64,000 bases of DNA from Ceratothoa steindachneri (Eukaryota; Arthropoda; Malacostraca; Isopoda; Cymothoidae). Position 1 is the stretch's first letter; each line of letters starts with the position of its first letter. The stretch is from NCBI GenBank assembly GCA_963969495.1, contig OZ018321.1, positions 131,782,293 to 131,846,292 on the forward strand, in the 5' to 3' direction. The translations under genes were made by a program, and so were the position numbers. Shown in pieces: positions 22,836 to 34,960 of this stretch. The notes under the pieces were generated by a model that searched no databases, was not told where the DNA came from, and was given only the letters and a program-made list of their open reading frames with translations.

Positions 22836-24199
22836 AAATTCCCTGGCTGAGGTTTTCTAAATAATAGAAAAAGGAGATATGAATATAATAATCCATTGCT
22901 AAAATTAACTCATGAAGGAAGAAGTTGGGAAAGAAATAGGAAACGGTCTCCGATTGGTTAACTACTAAGCAATGGATTCCTTTCTTGATTCGGTTGCCAT
23001 GAAGTATAGGATTTGATACCTTTTTCCACTTCCTTCATTGCCATGCAAACTTTGCGGTTAGTATAGCTATAAATAGCTTCTTCGCACCTCATCGAGATAC
23101 TTGGGGGACGCTATGCATCTAGGCCAGGCAAATGACTGTATCTAATTGCATACAGTCACTTACATGGCTTGATTGAAGTGCGCTCCCCAGTCGTGCTCGA
23201 TGCAATGTGAAAGTTGCTACGTTTTAAAAAACTAACTAGGTAAATTTCACTTTTCCTTCCGGTGAATATAGAGTATGGAGAAGATCTTTCCGACGTAACT
23301 TGTTAAAGTTTTTAGGGTAAAACGCGCCTCGTGTAGACATGCATTATAATGAATGAGGAAGACATCCAATTGTTAAGCATAAATTTCTTCAGCAACTTTT
23401 TGCTTATGCAATGCAAAGCCTTCTGTCATTGACCGCCTCTTGGGATAAGATCCTTTTTCTTTGTTTTCCATCAAACGATCGTTTTTTGCGATTGCATTAA
23501 AAAATATTGTTTTTAATCTCCAGTAAATGTTCGGTCCATAAATGGCTCACGGGCGTTTCAAACAAAAAAACTAACAAAAAACCCCCAAAGTAAAGGAATT
23601 ATTACATCTTAAAAAATTCGTAGGAATTATTAGTTACCTTTACATGTTTAAAGGCCGCCCAGCAGGCAAGGCTGTGTATTTTTTAAACTATAGCCAACTT
23701 GTAGAAAGAAATAGAGTTCTAAAGTGATCAGTCATTCCCAAATGGACAGGAAACGCACGGCCACATAGATGCAATCTTGAAGTGGAACCACCCTACATGG
23801 ATGCAATCATCGTGAGGTTAAGCTGCAATTTAACTTCCAATTCCTAAGGGTTGTATTGATCGCTAGCGAAGATGTGTGCTATTAAAGTCCCTCAGCATGC
23901 AACAGCCTCCCTCCTCTTTACCATGGTTCCTCAGGACAGTCTCACAGAAAGCGTGACCCGACTTAATAGTGGATAGCGTTGGTGGAGGCCTACAACACAG
24001 GCTGTGGGATCAAAGCTTTCTCCCTTAATCTTCAAATCGGTTTGAGGGAGCGGAGTTCATCTCATTCTGGGGACCAATGCAACAACAACAAGAATTTATT
24101 TTTAAACACCGCTCAGCAGATTTGAAACAATTAACTAACTCCAAGAGGCATTTTTTAGTATTATAAAGACGACAATGATCTTTTTACAAATTAATATCA
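22836..24199. other. No gene recognised
   Basis: AT-rich. A short inverted repeat, GACTGTAT..ATACAGTC, lies at about 23132-23158. The 23940-24110 stretch is less AT-rich and could be the 3' untranslated part of the LINE at 24200-25240, but I could not prove it. Confidence 0.4.
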
Positions 24200-25240
24200 T
24201 GTTACAGAGAATCACAAAATCAGCAGCACAAAAGCTCTCGTAAGATTTAATGGTATTAATACTGATATTTTTTTTCTATGCCACTCTTTAAGGCCATAGT
24301 CCTCCATAATCTGGATATCTAATGGGCAGGCACGCCAGAATGGAAAGATGAGACGCAAAACAAAAAAGGAGGAGGAGATGATGCGGGAAAGACAACCTAA
24401 GTACATTTAAAGATCAATTTTAGGAGATGTAGTGTGCAGGAGTAGAAGTAACAGGCAAGCTCAAGGGACATTTAGTCATGGTTGAAGGTCGAATGCAAGC
24501 AAAGACTAGGAAGAATCGTAGGGCGTAAGTATAAATTAATTGCGTGAGGTGGGGATTAACAGATCTAGATAAAGAATTTTGGTCGGCATTTGCCGTCGAC
24601 GGGTCAGGTATAGGGGAGGAATGGATCCTAAATGATGGGAGCAAAATATCAATTAATGATTCCGTGTGGGTATGAGAAGCAATTCGTGGAAGGGAGCGAA
24701 GCAAGAATATTTGGAGAAGTCGGAGATATAATTTATTATGGTAGATAGGTTGAAAAGATCGAGATAAGTGCATTTCGGTAGAAGAGGTAGGAGAGCCCTG
24801 GCTAAGAACTTCATCAATATAGTCAAAGAAGCTGGTGCCATGACAGCAGGTGGTCTGTTAATAATCGAGATATTGAAAGACGACTTCAGAGATCCCTAGA
24901 CAAGAAGATCTCCTGGAGTTTGAGGAGAGACAATCGAAATGAGAGAGGGGGAAGATAGAAACTATCAATTAAATCAACACCAACACTTCAATTTGAAGCT
25001 CTCAGAAAAGGGAGGAACTGAGACAAATCTAGATAAATGGTGGCTGTAAAAGCCTTTCGGTCTCGGCCATGCCAAAAAGAACTGAGTTCTTTGAAAAAAT
25101 TAGATCATAAATGAAATCAGCCTTGTTTATAGATAGAGAGGAGATATTTAGAAAACCCGCAGAAGAACAATCGTTAGAAAGGGGGTCGATAAGTAGTGAT
25201 GGGTCAGTAGGTGTGGAATATTTTCCTAGAAAATATTGCA
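24200..25240 (-). pseudogene. LINE endonuclease region (CR1/L2-like)
   Basis: Minus-strand frames resemble the apurinic endonuclease of CR1/L2-type LINEs: GFLNISSLSINKADFIYDLI with FGMAE (about 25160-25060, the RSL..K..+I.DLI..AETW motif), FFDYIDEVLSQG (about 24820), a split GDFN-like position near DLFNLSTI (about 24755), then ASHTHTESLIDILLPSF (about 24680-24630, the TH..G..LD motif). Beyond, WRACPLDIQIMEDYGLKEWH (about 24340-24280) fits the linker before RT. No RT follows downstream. Frameshifts and stops are frequent. It could be a 3'-deleted LINE. Confidence 0.5.
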
Positions 25241-26224
25241 TAGGACACGGGAATGAGAGAAGCCTATGTGATCTCTGCGTAATTCCTTAATAAACCATGA
25301 GACCTAATATCGTTCAAGGAGGTTGGAAAAAGTTTTAGGGATAATTTAATAGAGGAAGAACTTGGAGTTTTAAGTGTTATGATGGAGAGATTAAATAAAG
25401 CAGGGGTTGAGGCAAAGAAAAGGGCCTTACAGAGTGCCGGAATAAAAATCCCTGCTGCAACAACGGCCTAAAAATAATACGCGGTCGGTTTTTAGTGGGA
25501 GAAGATAGATGTGGGCGTTGATAGACCAGCTAAAACAAACACTGTTGCTACACATGCAGAGATTCATCAGTTAAAAACATAGGAGTGTAATGGCCTAAAT
25601 AAAGATTTAATATGTATGTAACGGAAAGAAGAGAGAGCGATAGAGGAAGTTAACCTGAAAAGAGTGAGATCCACAACAACGCTACGCCAAGTTAGATTCA
25701 ACACTAAAGAAACTGGAACACTCTTTGCATACTCCAAAATGTACACCACGAAGATAAATTAACTATTGTACACCAAACCACCATCGACTAAATTGAACAC
25801 TACTAGACAAATAAATCCACCACAAAATGAGGAAAATTAGGTGTAGAACGGGAATATAGATTGAGAGGCTCTGAATAGCCGCGATTGTACACTTAAGTAT
25901 GTCGGTGACGGTTTACATAAATTATAATCTCAATTGTGCGTTTTCAAAAATTTAAGAAGAAAATATAGTACCCTCTTAAACTAGCGAAAAAATACGGAAA
26001 TCTACATTTTAAAATACATTTTAATTTTCATGAAAATTGCACGAAACATTCTTTGAAATTTTCCTCTGATAGAAGTGTCCAAAGTTCATTTCATAGAACA
26101 GCACTAAAGTAAATTGAAACTGATGTGTATTTAAAGAAAGGATGCATTCAAATCTAGGGAACGATAATTTAAAATGTAGCCATAACCCGAAAACAATATC
26201 AATATATCATTAACAATTAAATAA
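25241..26224. other. No gene recognised
   Basis: AT-rich. The part at 25241-25740 might hold the decayed N-terminal region of the neighbouring LINE in minus orientation, without firm motifs. The rest shows nothing. Confidence 0.35.
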
Positions 26225-26439
26225 AATATTAATAAGTATACAGGATATGGACAATCTGTTGAAATGATTTTATTCCATGCTGCTTCTACTCTTTGCCAAA
26301 GATCTTCATCTTTCGTCTCTTTCCGAACCATAACCTTCTCACCTAGTATCTTCCATAGGTTTTATATCTTAGTAATATCACGGCTCTGCGCTGGCCAGTT
26401 TATCTCATCGATATTTTCAGCATCTAAGAACTGCTTCGC
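26225..26439 (-). pseudogene. Tc1 transposase, 3' fragment split by a LINE
   Basis: The minus strand reads QFLDAENIDEINWPAQSRD, a stop after TKI, then NLWKILGEKVMVRKET and EDLWQRVEAAWNKII. This is the third catalytic Asp region (WPAQSPDLNPIENLW type) and following helices of a Tc1 transposase. The part just before it in the protein lies at 28149-28305, on the other side of the LINE inserted between them. Sequence after AAWNKII no longer resembles Tc1. Confidence 0.8.
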
Positions 26440-28148
26440 ATTTAACTTCTCTTCAGTGTTTACTGAAGAGTCTGGTCCCATCCCCCAGCCAATGGATTCC
26501 TACTCGGGGGAAAAGCTGGAGGATATGAACTTCACCGAAGGGGAAATAAAAAAGAAGATCAGTGACCTAATAACGAAAAGGTCACCTAGCCCGGATGGTT
26601 TTCTACCTAAAGTGTTGAAAGAAGTGCGCGATCAAGTGTCACGACTCCTGAGCGCAATCTTCAACATGTAAAACCATACCGAATGCGTTTCTAGAGACTG
26701 GCGTGAAGCGAAGGGGACTCTTATCTTCAAGAAAAGAGACCGTAGCCAACCGTCAAACTACCGACCTCTCAGTCTGACTTCGATAGTCGGTAAATTCATG
26801 GAAAGCATGATGGTGAACAAAATGACGTCGTATTTAGAGTCAAACCTGCTACTGAGGAGTTCCCAGCTCGGCTTCCGAAGGCAACGGTCATGCCTGACGA
26901 ACCTTGTGGAATTCTTTCACTTCGTGTTCAGTGAGCACGATCGGGACAAGGCGGTGGATGTGGTGTAATTAGACTTTCAGAAAGCCTTTGATAAGGTACC
27001 ACACCGCCGCCTTCTCCGGAAAGTGCGAGCGCTGGGCATAGATGGAAAAGTAGCCCGCTGGATCGAGAACTGGCTAAGTGGCAGACGGCAACGGGTGGTG
27101 GTGAATGGACAGGCTTCTGAGTAGGTGCCCGTTACTAGCAGGGTGCCTCAAGGTTCTGTCCTGGGACCACTACTATTCATCATCTACGTCAACGACATGG
27201 ACGGTGACATGGTTGCCAAGATTTCCAAATTTGCTGACGATACCAAGCTTGGTATGAAAGTTGCAAAGGATGGAAATACTGCTCACCTGCAGGAAGATCT
27301 TGGGAAGATTGGGGAGTGGTCGGACACGTAGCAAATGCCTTTTAACGTAAACAAATGCAAAGTGATGCATTTTTGCCACAAAGCCCCCCAATCTCAGTAT
27401 ATCTTTAAGGGCACTGCTCTTGAATCGAGTGACACTGAGAAGGACTTGGTTGTAACTATCACTAGTGCCTTCAAGTTCTCGAAACAGTGCATCGAGGCAG
27501 AGAAGAATTCCCAAAAGATGTTAGGCTACATAAAGCGCCAGTTTGGATACCGTAACAAGGAGATAGTACTTTGTCTGTACAACTCCCTCGTTCGGCCGCA
27601 CCTGGAGTATTCCGTACAATTTTGGAGTCCTTCGTTTCGAAAGGATATCGCAAGGTTGGAACGCATACAAGCCAGGGCAACCAAGCTGATCCCTTCTTTC
27701 CGACATAAAAGTTATGTGGATAGACTAAGGGAATTAAATCTGTTTTTGCTGGAAACCCGTAGATTGTGTAGCCAGCTCATCGAAGTTTTCAAAATACTTG
27801 GAGGGTTCGACAATGTTGACTACCGGGATATTTTCACACTGAGTGAGAACAGAACGCGCATTCACGACTTCAAACTTGAACTGAATCGTTACAACCGCAA
27901 TCTGTGTGAAAAATTTTCAGCTACAGTATCTGCGGTAAGTGGAACGCAATTCCAGTGGAAGTTGTCAACAGTGAATCTGTTGACCAGTTCAAGTCAAGAC
28001 TAGACAAAGTCTTGAAAAGTGGCCGTTTAGGGGCGCAAAACAATTGAGCAGCCATGTGCCCGCTTGAATGCTAGCTCAAAGGTACCCTCTTTGAATGGAC
28101 CGTAAGGTCTCCTAGGGTACTTCCTTTGCTTGTTACTCCTTGTTACTC
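26440..28148 (+). pseudogene. CR1-like LINE, 5'-truncated, RT domain
   Basis: One reading frame runs from FSSVFTEESG (about 26445) to about 27935 with only four stops (26669, 26966, 27122, 27329), two of them where Trp is expected. Motifs in order: SPSPDGFLPKVL, NYRPLSLTSIVGKFME, LGFRRQRSCLTNL, LDFQKAFDKVPH, VPQGSVLGPLLFIIYVND, catalytic FADD at 27230-27241, then NKCKVMHF and RPHLEYSVQFWSP. A frameshift near 27940 puts WNAIPVEVVNSESVDQFKSR in another frame. The 3' end carries two 10-bp CTTGTTACTC repeats (28129-28148), like the short 3' repeats of CR1/L2 LINEs. The endonuclease half is missing, typical of truncated insertions. It is among the least decayed elements here. Confidence 0.85.
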
Positions 28149-28305
28149 ACATGTCTCCGATATTTGAATAGGTGGGATTGCATGATCGCGAAACAGAGTT
28201 GTGTATTCTGCAGTTTTTCCTTTGCCACGTAAACGGACAACGGACAGACTACAGTGCTTGAAAATATGTCCAACACCATAACGTTGAAAACTCCATTACA
28301 TCTTG
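28149..28305 (-). pseudogene. Tc1 transposase, middle fragment split by a LINE
   Basis: The minus strand reads VFNVMVLDIFSSTVVCPLSV and later HLFKYRRHV, the MVWG.FS..G.G.L region of a Tc1 transposase. The following catalytic segment resumes at 26439, beyond the LINE. A few codons around the second Asp (QQDNAP) are not visible and were lost or lie in the junction. The N-terminal part upstream (above 28305) was not recognised. Confidence 0.7.
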
Positions 28306-29850
28306 GACAGTGTTGTCATACATACAATACAAATCTTTACGTGTATACTGAAAGTTATAAGTTATCGTTTTCTAGTTTTAAACTCATCCTTTCTTCCAAT
28401 ACACATTACTTTCTTCCTAACTCTTTATCTGCTTTTATATGAAATTAAACTTGTAAATTAAAGAGATCGACAAATGCTAAAAAAAGTTCACGGCTAATAT
28501 AAAAAGAAATTAAAAGAGCCATTTCTAGAAAGCCGTGGACAACTCATACGTAAGAGCTATGGATACCACATGCAAATTATAAAATTTGGTCGTCTAGAAA
28601 TTATGTAGAACTTATAGAAGAAAGAGCAATTCAGTTCGTAACTTTGAATTACCTAATTGGTAATTAACAAACAATTAGGAGTTAATTATTCCTTTAAAGT
28701 GTTTTAATCAAGTTGTATGATTAAGATCCCAAAAGTGTTTATAACTTTACATTGACCTTAATACTCTTAGTTTCTTCGCCTCGAGGATTTATTAGTTTGC
28801 TAATGTCAGGTTATTATAATCTTTAGACAATGAAATGCACGAAATATAAGTTGAGACTAACTTTGAAAGTATTGCTAAAGGATCTATCGTCATTTGAGTA
28901 AAAGAAAAGAAAGTTCAAAGGAAGTTGTAATATATATTGTGGAAATTGTTATAAAGTTAGTCAATCAGTGAAATGCGATGAGTTGATATTTGCTAAATGT
29001 GGCAAGAAGAACATGTAGGTGAAAACGAAAAAAATATATTAATCGACGTAAAGCTAGTCACACAAGGATTTTTTCAACTGATTCCTATGTAGTTCAGTGC
29101 GCTGAATTCAAATCTGGCATTATCTTTTCAACCAGGAATTTCTTTTTTTGGCTACGGCCTTTATTTTCTCTAAAAAAATAGAACTTTTACTTGTTTGGGG
29201 GCTAGTTTCTGAAATATTTCCTTAGAACTAAGAAAACGTCATAACCCATGATCATATAATTACAAATTTTAACTATCATTTGATGTTTCTAGAACTTTCT
29301 GGATGTAGTGTGACGTTACGAATATGTTTGTATGTAAATAGAGCATCTCTCTGTGAGAAACAAAGCAATATTTAACTCATTCGCATTGGCTATCATAATT
29401 AGATTACTAATTGCCATTGATATGGTTGCCATAAATTTTCTTTCATAGGACTTGTGATTGCTGATCAATGTGCAAAATATTATAAGGTATGTGTTTTTTA
29501 AGCATATGTTTTTGATCAAATCTACCCCTATACGTAAATATATATTTAAAACAAATGCTAAAAGTGTTAAAAGTATATAAGTTGAATGTCAAAGATCAAT
29601 AAATCTTTTTTATTTTTCCACAACAATGCTGATTTTCATTTATTTTAGGGTATATACAGAGTTTCAATGATATGTTTATTTAAAAATTTACCCATTTCTA
29701 TTTTAAAATAATTTTATTTTTAATAATTTCCTTAGTGCCAATTTATTTCTGAATTATAAATGTTAAAATTTTTCTATTTTTCTCAGAAGATTTTAGAAAT
29801 AAATAGAAAATGAAAAAATTACTACAATAGGTTTTGTTTTATCTGAAAGC
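28306..29850. other. No gene recognised
   Basis: AT-rich with no long open frame of interest. The 5' end of the Tc1 relic may lie here but is not recognisable. Confidence 0.4.
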
Positions 29851-30114
29851 AAGTTACCACGCATAATTTGGGATAAAATTAGGGGATCAAGATGAAATAT
29901 TTGCTCCTCATTTTTGTTGCCAGTCGTGTGTTGAATATCTAAGAATATGGAATAAAGGCAAAATCAAAAAACACATTTTGTTACGAGTATACCGATACAG
30001 TGTCGAGAAGGCAAAGATCGTGTGACAGATTGTTATTTTTGCCTCACTCACTTAATAGGCAATATTTTTATTGTATATTTAAGTATAATAATATTTTAAT
30101 TCATCATTTAAATA

Positions 30115-31055
30115 CGAGGGGCGGTCAATAAGTTTGGCGAATCGGTAGGGATAAACAGAGGCAGGAAAATGGCTGTTTTTAGGGGTGTTAGGACAAGTTA
30201 TGACAAGTCAGTACCTGCAGCCGAACGCTCCTACCTCGTCTATTTAAGAAGCAGTAGCTGATCGCAGATCGTCAGTCACAAAATTTTCAACAATGGAGAA
30301 GGTTGAGCACCGCGCAGTGATCAAATTTTTGACCAAAGAAGGCAAGAATGCAAAAGAGATCCATAAACGCATGGTTGCAGTGTACACCGACACCGCCTTT
30401 TCCTATGCAACCATTGCTCGCTGGAATAGGGAGTTCCGCCATGGTCGTGAGACCCTTGAAGATGACCCCCGTCCAAGACGCCCGTTAGACGTGACCAACG
30501 AGGACAATGTGGTTCGTGTGGAGAGGATGATCCTCGAAAATCGACGGGTGAAGCTCAAAGAAATCGAGCGAGAACTTGGAATATCACATGGAAGTGTTAT
30601 CAACATCATCCACAACAATTTGGCCATGACCAAGGTCTCTGCCCGTTGAATCCATAGAAACCTCACGAAACGTCACGTTCCATGATCGACTTCAACGTCG
30701 TCAAAGTCCACAAGGCCAAAGTTGCACAAGCTGGCTGGGAAAGTGCGGATTCGAAAAGCTCAACCATCCCCCCTACAGTCCAGAGCTGGCCCCTAGCAAC
30801 TACGTTTTCTTCCGCTAGCTTAAGGCTGCACTGGGTGGACGCCGGTTTGAGGACGATGCGGATGTCCAGCTCGCCGTCCATGAGTGGATTGAACAGCAGT
30901 CGAAGGATTTCTGGTTGTCGGGAATTCGAAGCCTCAGGGACAAGTGGCACAAGTGCATCGAAGTCGAGGGTAGTTATATTGAAAAATAATAAAACACTTT
31001 TCCTCATATCTCGTTTCCTTATATCCGAATTGCAAAACTTATTGACCGCCCCTCG
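30115..31055 (+). mobile_element. Short mariner, copy A
   Basis: A 941-bp element between TA dinucleotides (30113-30114 and 31056-31057). Ends share CGAGGGGCGGTCAATAAGTT as inverted repeats. The length is about 330 bp below a full mariner (near 1.28 kb), and the missing part is the middle of the transposase. It sits inside the apparent intron of the unnamed gene at 29851-32491. It is the least mutated at its ends of three such copies (others 46343-47287 and 57188-58119). Confidence 0.9.
30293..30649 (+). pseudogene. Mariner transposase N-terminal domain
   Basis: An open frame of 118 residues starting MEKVEHRAVIKFLTKEGK, with two helix-turn-helix modules (AKEIHKRMVAVY..SYATIARWNREF and VKLKEIERELGISHGSVINI) joined by a DPRPRRP linker. 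It ends at a stop where related copies have Trp in RWVPRNL. Downstream frames to 30989 hold the C-terminal catalytic tail (third-Asp region, then a segment corresponding to SLRDKWHKC), but the first and second Asp regions are deleted. It could at most make a DNA-binding fragment, which for a mariner might compete with active transposase. That role is speculation. Confidence 0.8.
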
Positions 31056-32491
31056 TATATAGATCATATGAATATGTTTTCCTCTGTGATTTTTAAACTT
31101 TAGTCATTTTGTTTCAGGAGTGAACGGGAAAAACAAGCATCATGTTTTTTATCCTGATCTTATTTGTGCTAGACGACCAGTTCATGGCAGCCGTGAGGTA
31201 TCCAAACCAGCGTCACCAGTTAATTTAGATAGTTTTAACGAAAGTGGTGAGGAATAAGCAGATTTGGACAGTTTTTCATCATTTATGCCTTCTCGTTTAG
31301 AATTAAACCAACCTAATCCTTTAAATCCAGCTCAACTGAACGACTTGACCAGAGATTTGGCTCTATCAAAAGAGTCAGTCTGGTTGCTTAGTTCAAGATT
31401 TGGTTAAAATAATGCACGAGCTAGAGAAACAACCTATTACTGGTACTTCAGTAGAGATGAAGAGTTTGGAAAGTTTTTGTCTGTTCACGAAAATTCTATG
31501 CTGGTATATTCCAAAATTGTCGATGGATTAATTAAAGCTTTAGGCTTCCCCTTTAAATCAGGTAAATGAAGACTTTTTTTACACTAATCAACCAGAAGTT
31601 TAGAGGCTGTACCTTTTTATATAGGAAAGAAAGTAGGTATCTGTTATATCACCATCATACTCTGTTCAATTAGTGGAGAATTTTAAAACAATAAAGACTT
31701 TACTGGATGCTCTGAAATGAGGATTTGTAGAGATCTAAATGTAACAAACAAATATAAATGCTATTTATTTGATACTAGGAATACAAAGTGGCTACACAAA
31801 TTACCCTACTTCTTCTGTTTATTAGATAGTAGAGCCGACGAGCAGCACTATGAGCGACATGAATGGCCCTCTCAGTCTTTTAATCTTGGTTCTCATAATG
31901 TGAAATATCAGCCCATAGTCAATCCTAAAAAAGAATTTAATTTCGCCCCTTCACATAAAATTGGGATTAATGATAAGTTTTGTAAAAGCATTAAAGAAAG
32001 AAAGCCTTCTTTTTGGAGGGGGGGGAGGAATTTATAAAAGTTAGTGATGCAAAATTAACTGCAGGTATTTTTGATGCCTCTCAAATAAGAAAACTAATGA
32101 AAGACTCGGATTTCACAGAAGTCATGAATGAGGCAGGAAAAATATGTGGTAATCTTTCAAAGGACTTTGTCTAAATTTTCTCGGGAATCATCTAAGTCCA
32201 GAGTATGAAACCAGCGCAGAAGGTTTAATACAAAATGTTCAAATTTTAAGTCTGAGAATGTATGTAAAACCACTATTTAAGATAACATCTTGACTATTTC
32301 CCAGGAAATTGTCGAGATTACTGTGAAGAACAAGGGGAAAGGTTCCATCAAGACATTAACTGCATGGAGAAAAGATACCAGGGAAGATGTGGCATTAATA
32401 TGCTAGCAGACTATTGTTGGTGTGTAAAAACGGATTCGCCAGTTAAAAAACACAAAAGAAAAACTCTAAAAGCATTTTTTTTTTATAAGTA

Positions 32492-33280
32492 ATGCTTCCT
32501 TTTTATTTTTCTCATTTTTTTATTGTAAATGACCACAAATCAAAGCAGTTATATCATTAAAGGGGTTCTATTTCACAGTTTTATTCAAATTTTCCCCTTA
32601 AAAATTGCTTATAAATAAAAGATATATTAATTTTAAAAAATGGTTGTTGCCCCAAAACCTTTACTTGAATGAAAAAAAAAGTTGCCATATTTGGATTCAG
32701 CAGATTAATATATATAATATATAATTTTCCCTAATCCCCTTTTAGTGCACGTTAAAATGTGTTTCGATATGTTTTTAACACTAAATATATCAAGTTGCTT
32801 CCTAGGAATTCTGGCTTATTATACTTTACTGGCTCATCATATGATACATGTCCTTCACAGTTCTTATTGTCTCTTGGGAAAATGGGTAATAATCACATAG
32901 ATCTCTCGAACTTGACAAAACCTTAATAAGGAAGAGAAACAAAATTTAAGGAAGCATCTTTCCCTACGGGCAGAGTCCCTCGATTCATCTGACCAGAATT
33001 TTCACTTGAGAGAATTCAAATACTGATGCTCACTTTCGCAGTCATGTATAAATTTTTGGTAAAAATGGGGAAAAGAAGATAACTTGAATTAATACAAGGA
33101 ACAGTATTAAAGGAGACGAAAAATCTTAAAGACCATTTATTATCAAGCTTCATTCACCAAAAAATGTAGGCTAAGGTGATGGTCTCTAGAAACTAAGACT
33201 TTCCGTGACGCTTGAGATCACGGAACTGTCATTCAACAAGATTATTGTTTAAAATAAGATGAAAAAGGAAACGCATAAAT
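32492..33280. other. No gene recognised
   Basis: AT-rich spacer between the unnamed ORF copy and the dispersed repeat. No motifs. Confidence 0.4.
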
Positions 33281-33690
33281 GAACAAGGTCTGCTGCCCAA
33301 AGTCACGTTCTTTCACATATTCTGATTTATGACCTTACGACCTTCAAAACTTTCAATAATTCTTAGATTAATCTTGGAAGGACCTTGCCAATTATATCAT
33401 TCGAAAGAGAATGTAAAACAACATAAGGGTTTCAAATTTTGTTAGGATCTGAAGAATAGTTATGATGTTATTGCCAGATAATTCCACGGCTAACCTTGAG
33501 AGGACTTTGACAATTATACCATTCGAAAGAGAATGTAAAACAATATAAAAGGTTTTAAATTTTGTTTGAAATCGTCGAATAGTCACAATGTTATTACAAA
33601 AACAATAAAAATTCAAAACGGAGACCGAGCGACCGACCAACCGACCGATCGACAAGATAGTGAGATATATATAGTGGCACGCGACTAAGC
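33281..33690 (-). repeat. Dispersed repeat, copy 2
   Basis: Reverse-complement relative of 657-1045, with the same internal doubling of a unit of about 125 bp and the same ends (CAGCAGACCTTGTT near 33281, CGCGACTAAG at 33680-33689). The GTCGGTC-rich segment is expanded here (about 33625-33655). Confidence 0.7.
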
Positions 33691-34394
33691 GCAGGTGCTT
33701 AAAATGAATGGAAGTAAAGTTTAATGAAAAAATGTACCCAGTTCGGGACACTCAATCTTCCGGTACTACCTGGAACTAAATTATTTCCAGAGTTAAATTT
33801 AATGACGTTAATGTATATTCCTTACTCTGGAAGGTTGCAGGAAAAAACGTGGATTTTGTGTTTCATTACAGAAAAGCGCTTTGAAATAAATGAATGTCTC
33901 TCGATAAAGTTTCCTTCTTCTCCAAAATGGGGTAGTCTGATATGTCCCTTATTCGGAACATTTTAGCATAGATTTTGTTGGCTTTTAATTCCCCCTGATC
34001 ATATTATCGATTCTAAACAACTTGGCAGCATAATTTAAATTGGAAACCTTTCTGGTTCTTTTTCCCAAAGTAGTTCCTATTTATCGCTTTCTAAAGCTCT
34101 CGATGTCATTGTTCGTAAACTACCGATAAGATCTCTCGATAATCAAAAAATATGATAATTATGATGCTACAGCAGCTAAACTTTCGAGGCTTCAGGTTCT
34201 TCTTAATTGGCTAGGCGCAATGGATCAAGAGTGATATGCAGCAAGGTAGCACACTTGCATTATCAAAGGCAAGCTAATTATTTTGTGAAGAAAAACTAAA
34301 ATCTGGGCAGAGATTTAACAGTCGTTTCTCAGGCAAACTGAACTACGGCCTGACTGCAAGAGAGCCTTCTACGAAGCCTATTTGCGGTTAAACC
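33691..34394. other. No gene recognised
   Basis: An open frame at 33724-33966 resembles nothing I know. TTCGGGACA (33742) and TGTCCCTTATTCGGAA (33941-33956) form a weak inverted pair that could be ends of a small element of about 230 bp. This is not convincing. Confidence 0.3.
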
Positions 34395-34960
34395 GTAAAC
34401 TGAAAAAGCTCATGGGGTAGGTATCTTCTAGTTAGTTGAATCCCTTCTGTAGAGATGACATATCGATAGCTGTCCACAGTTCCATGATATTGTAGGTATA
34501 TAATCTTATGTTCCAATAGACCTGTATACGACCTCCCATAATTTTATGTTGGGTTTATATCGGAAAAACGTGGTGGTCAGGTCATTATTCGAAACTTTCC
34601 ACAATCTTCATCGACATAATTCTGGGCAACTTTGACCCGATAACTCAGTGCATTATCCTGCTGAAGTATCCCAAAGTTTTGGAGCTACACAAAGTCCATG
34701 AAGGGATACAAATGGGCACCTAATAGTGTAACTTAGCGGTCACCGGTCAATGACGTTTTTAGCCAGCTCATCGGACATAACCCATGCCACCTGAGCACAT
34801 CCACACCAGTATGTACCCAACCCGTGCTTGCACGGAGCTTTGCTCACAACCTGAGTTCATGGCATTATAGGGTTTTTCGACACACTGAAACCTACGATCA
34901 GCACAAAACAACCTGAAACCGTGACACAATGATTCAGGCTACATGCCTCGAGTCCAACAG
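34395..34960 (-). pseudogene. Tc1-like transposase relic
   Basis: Minus-strand frames read LTGDR, a stop, VTLLGAHLYPFMDFV (about 34750-34690), then GILQQDNALSYRVKVAQNYV (about 34680-34620, second catalytic Asp), CGKFRIMT and PPRFSDINPT (about 34600-34545, third-Asp region, Pro-Asp changed). TVDSYRYVIS-type residues follow near 34470. The N-terminal half upstream (34760-35000) is too degraded to call. The sequence QQDNA is the clearest Tc1 signature. Confidence 0.7.

Larger units (their letters stand above)
29851..32491 (+). pseudogene. Unnamed multicopy ORF family, copy 1, with intron
   Basis: Shares a protein with the minus-strand copy at 37330-38984. First segment 29851-30058: KLGDQDEIFAPHFCCQSC, then EYLRIWNKGK and REGKDRVTDCYFC, a Cys-rich region suggestive of zinc binding. 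It resumes at 31118 with VNGKNKHHVFYPDL, directly after TTTGTTTCAG, a good splice acceptor. The break falls after a G of a split Gly codon, with GC rather than GT at 30059. Later: LNDLTRDLALSKES (about 31340), TYYWYFSRDEEFGKF, LPYFFCLLDSRADEQHYERH (about 31803-31862), and CEEQGERFHQDI with DYCWC near the end (about 32320-32420). Stops and frameshifts are scattered. The family is widespread in invertebrates to my memory. Its function is unknown to me, and transposon origin is likely. Confidence 0.7.

Noticed and set aside
33742..33956. Small element suggested by TTCGGGACA..TGTCCCTTATTCGG
   Set aside because: The inverted match is short and imperfect and no target duplication was seen.
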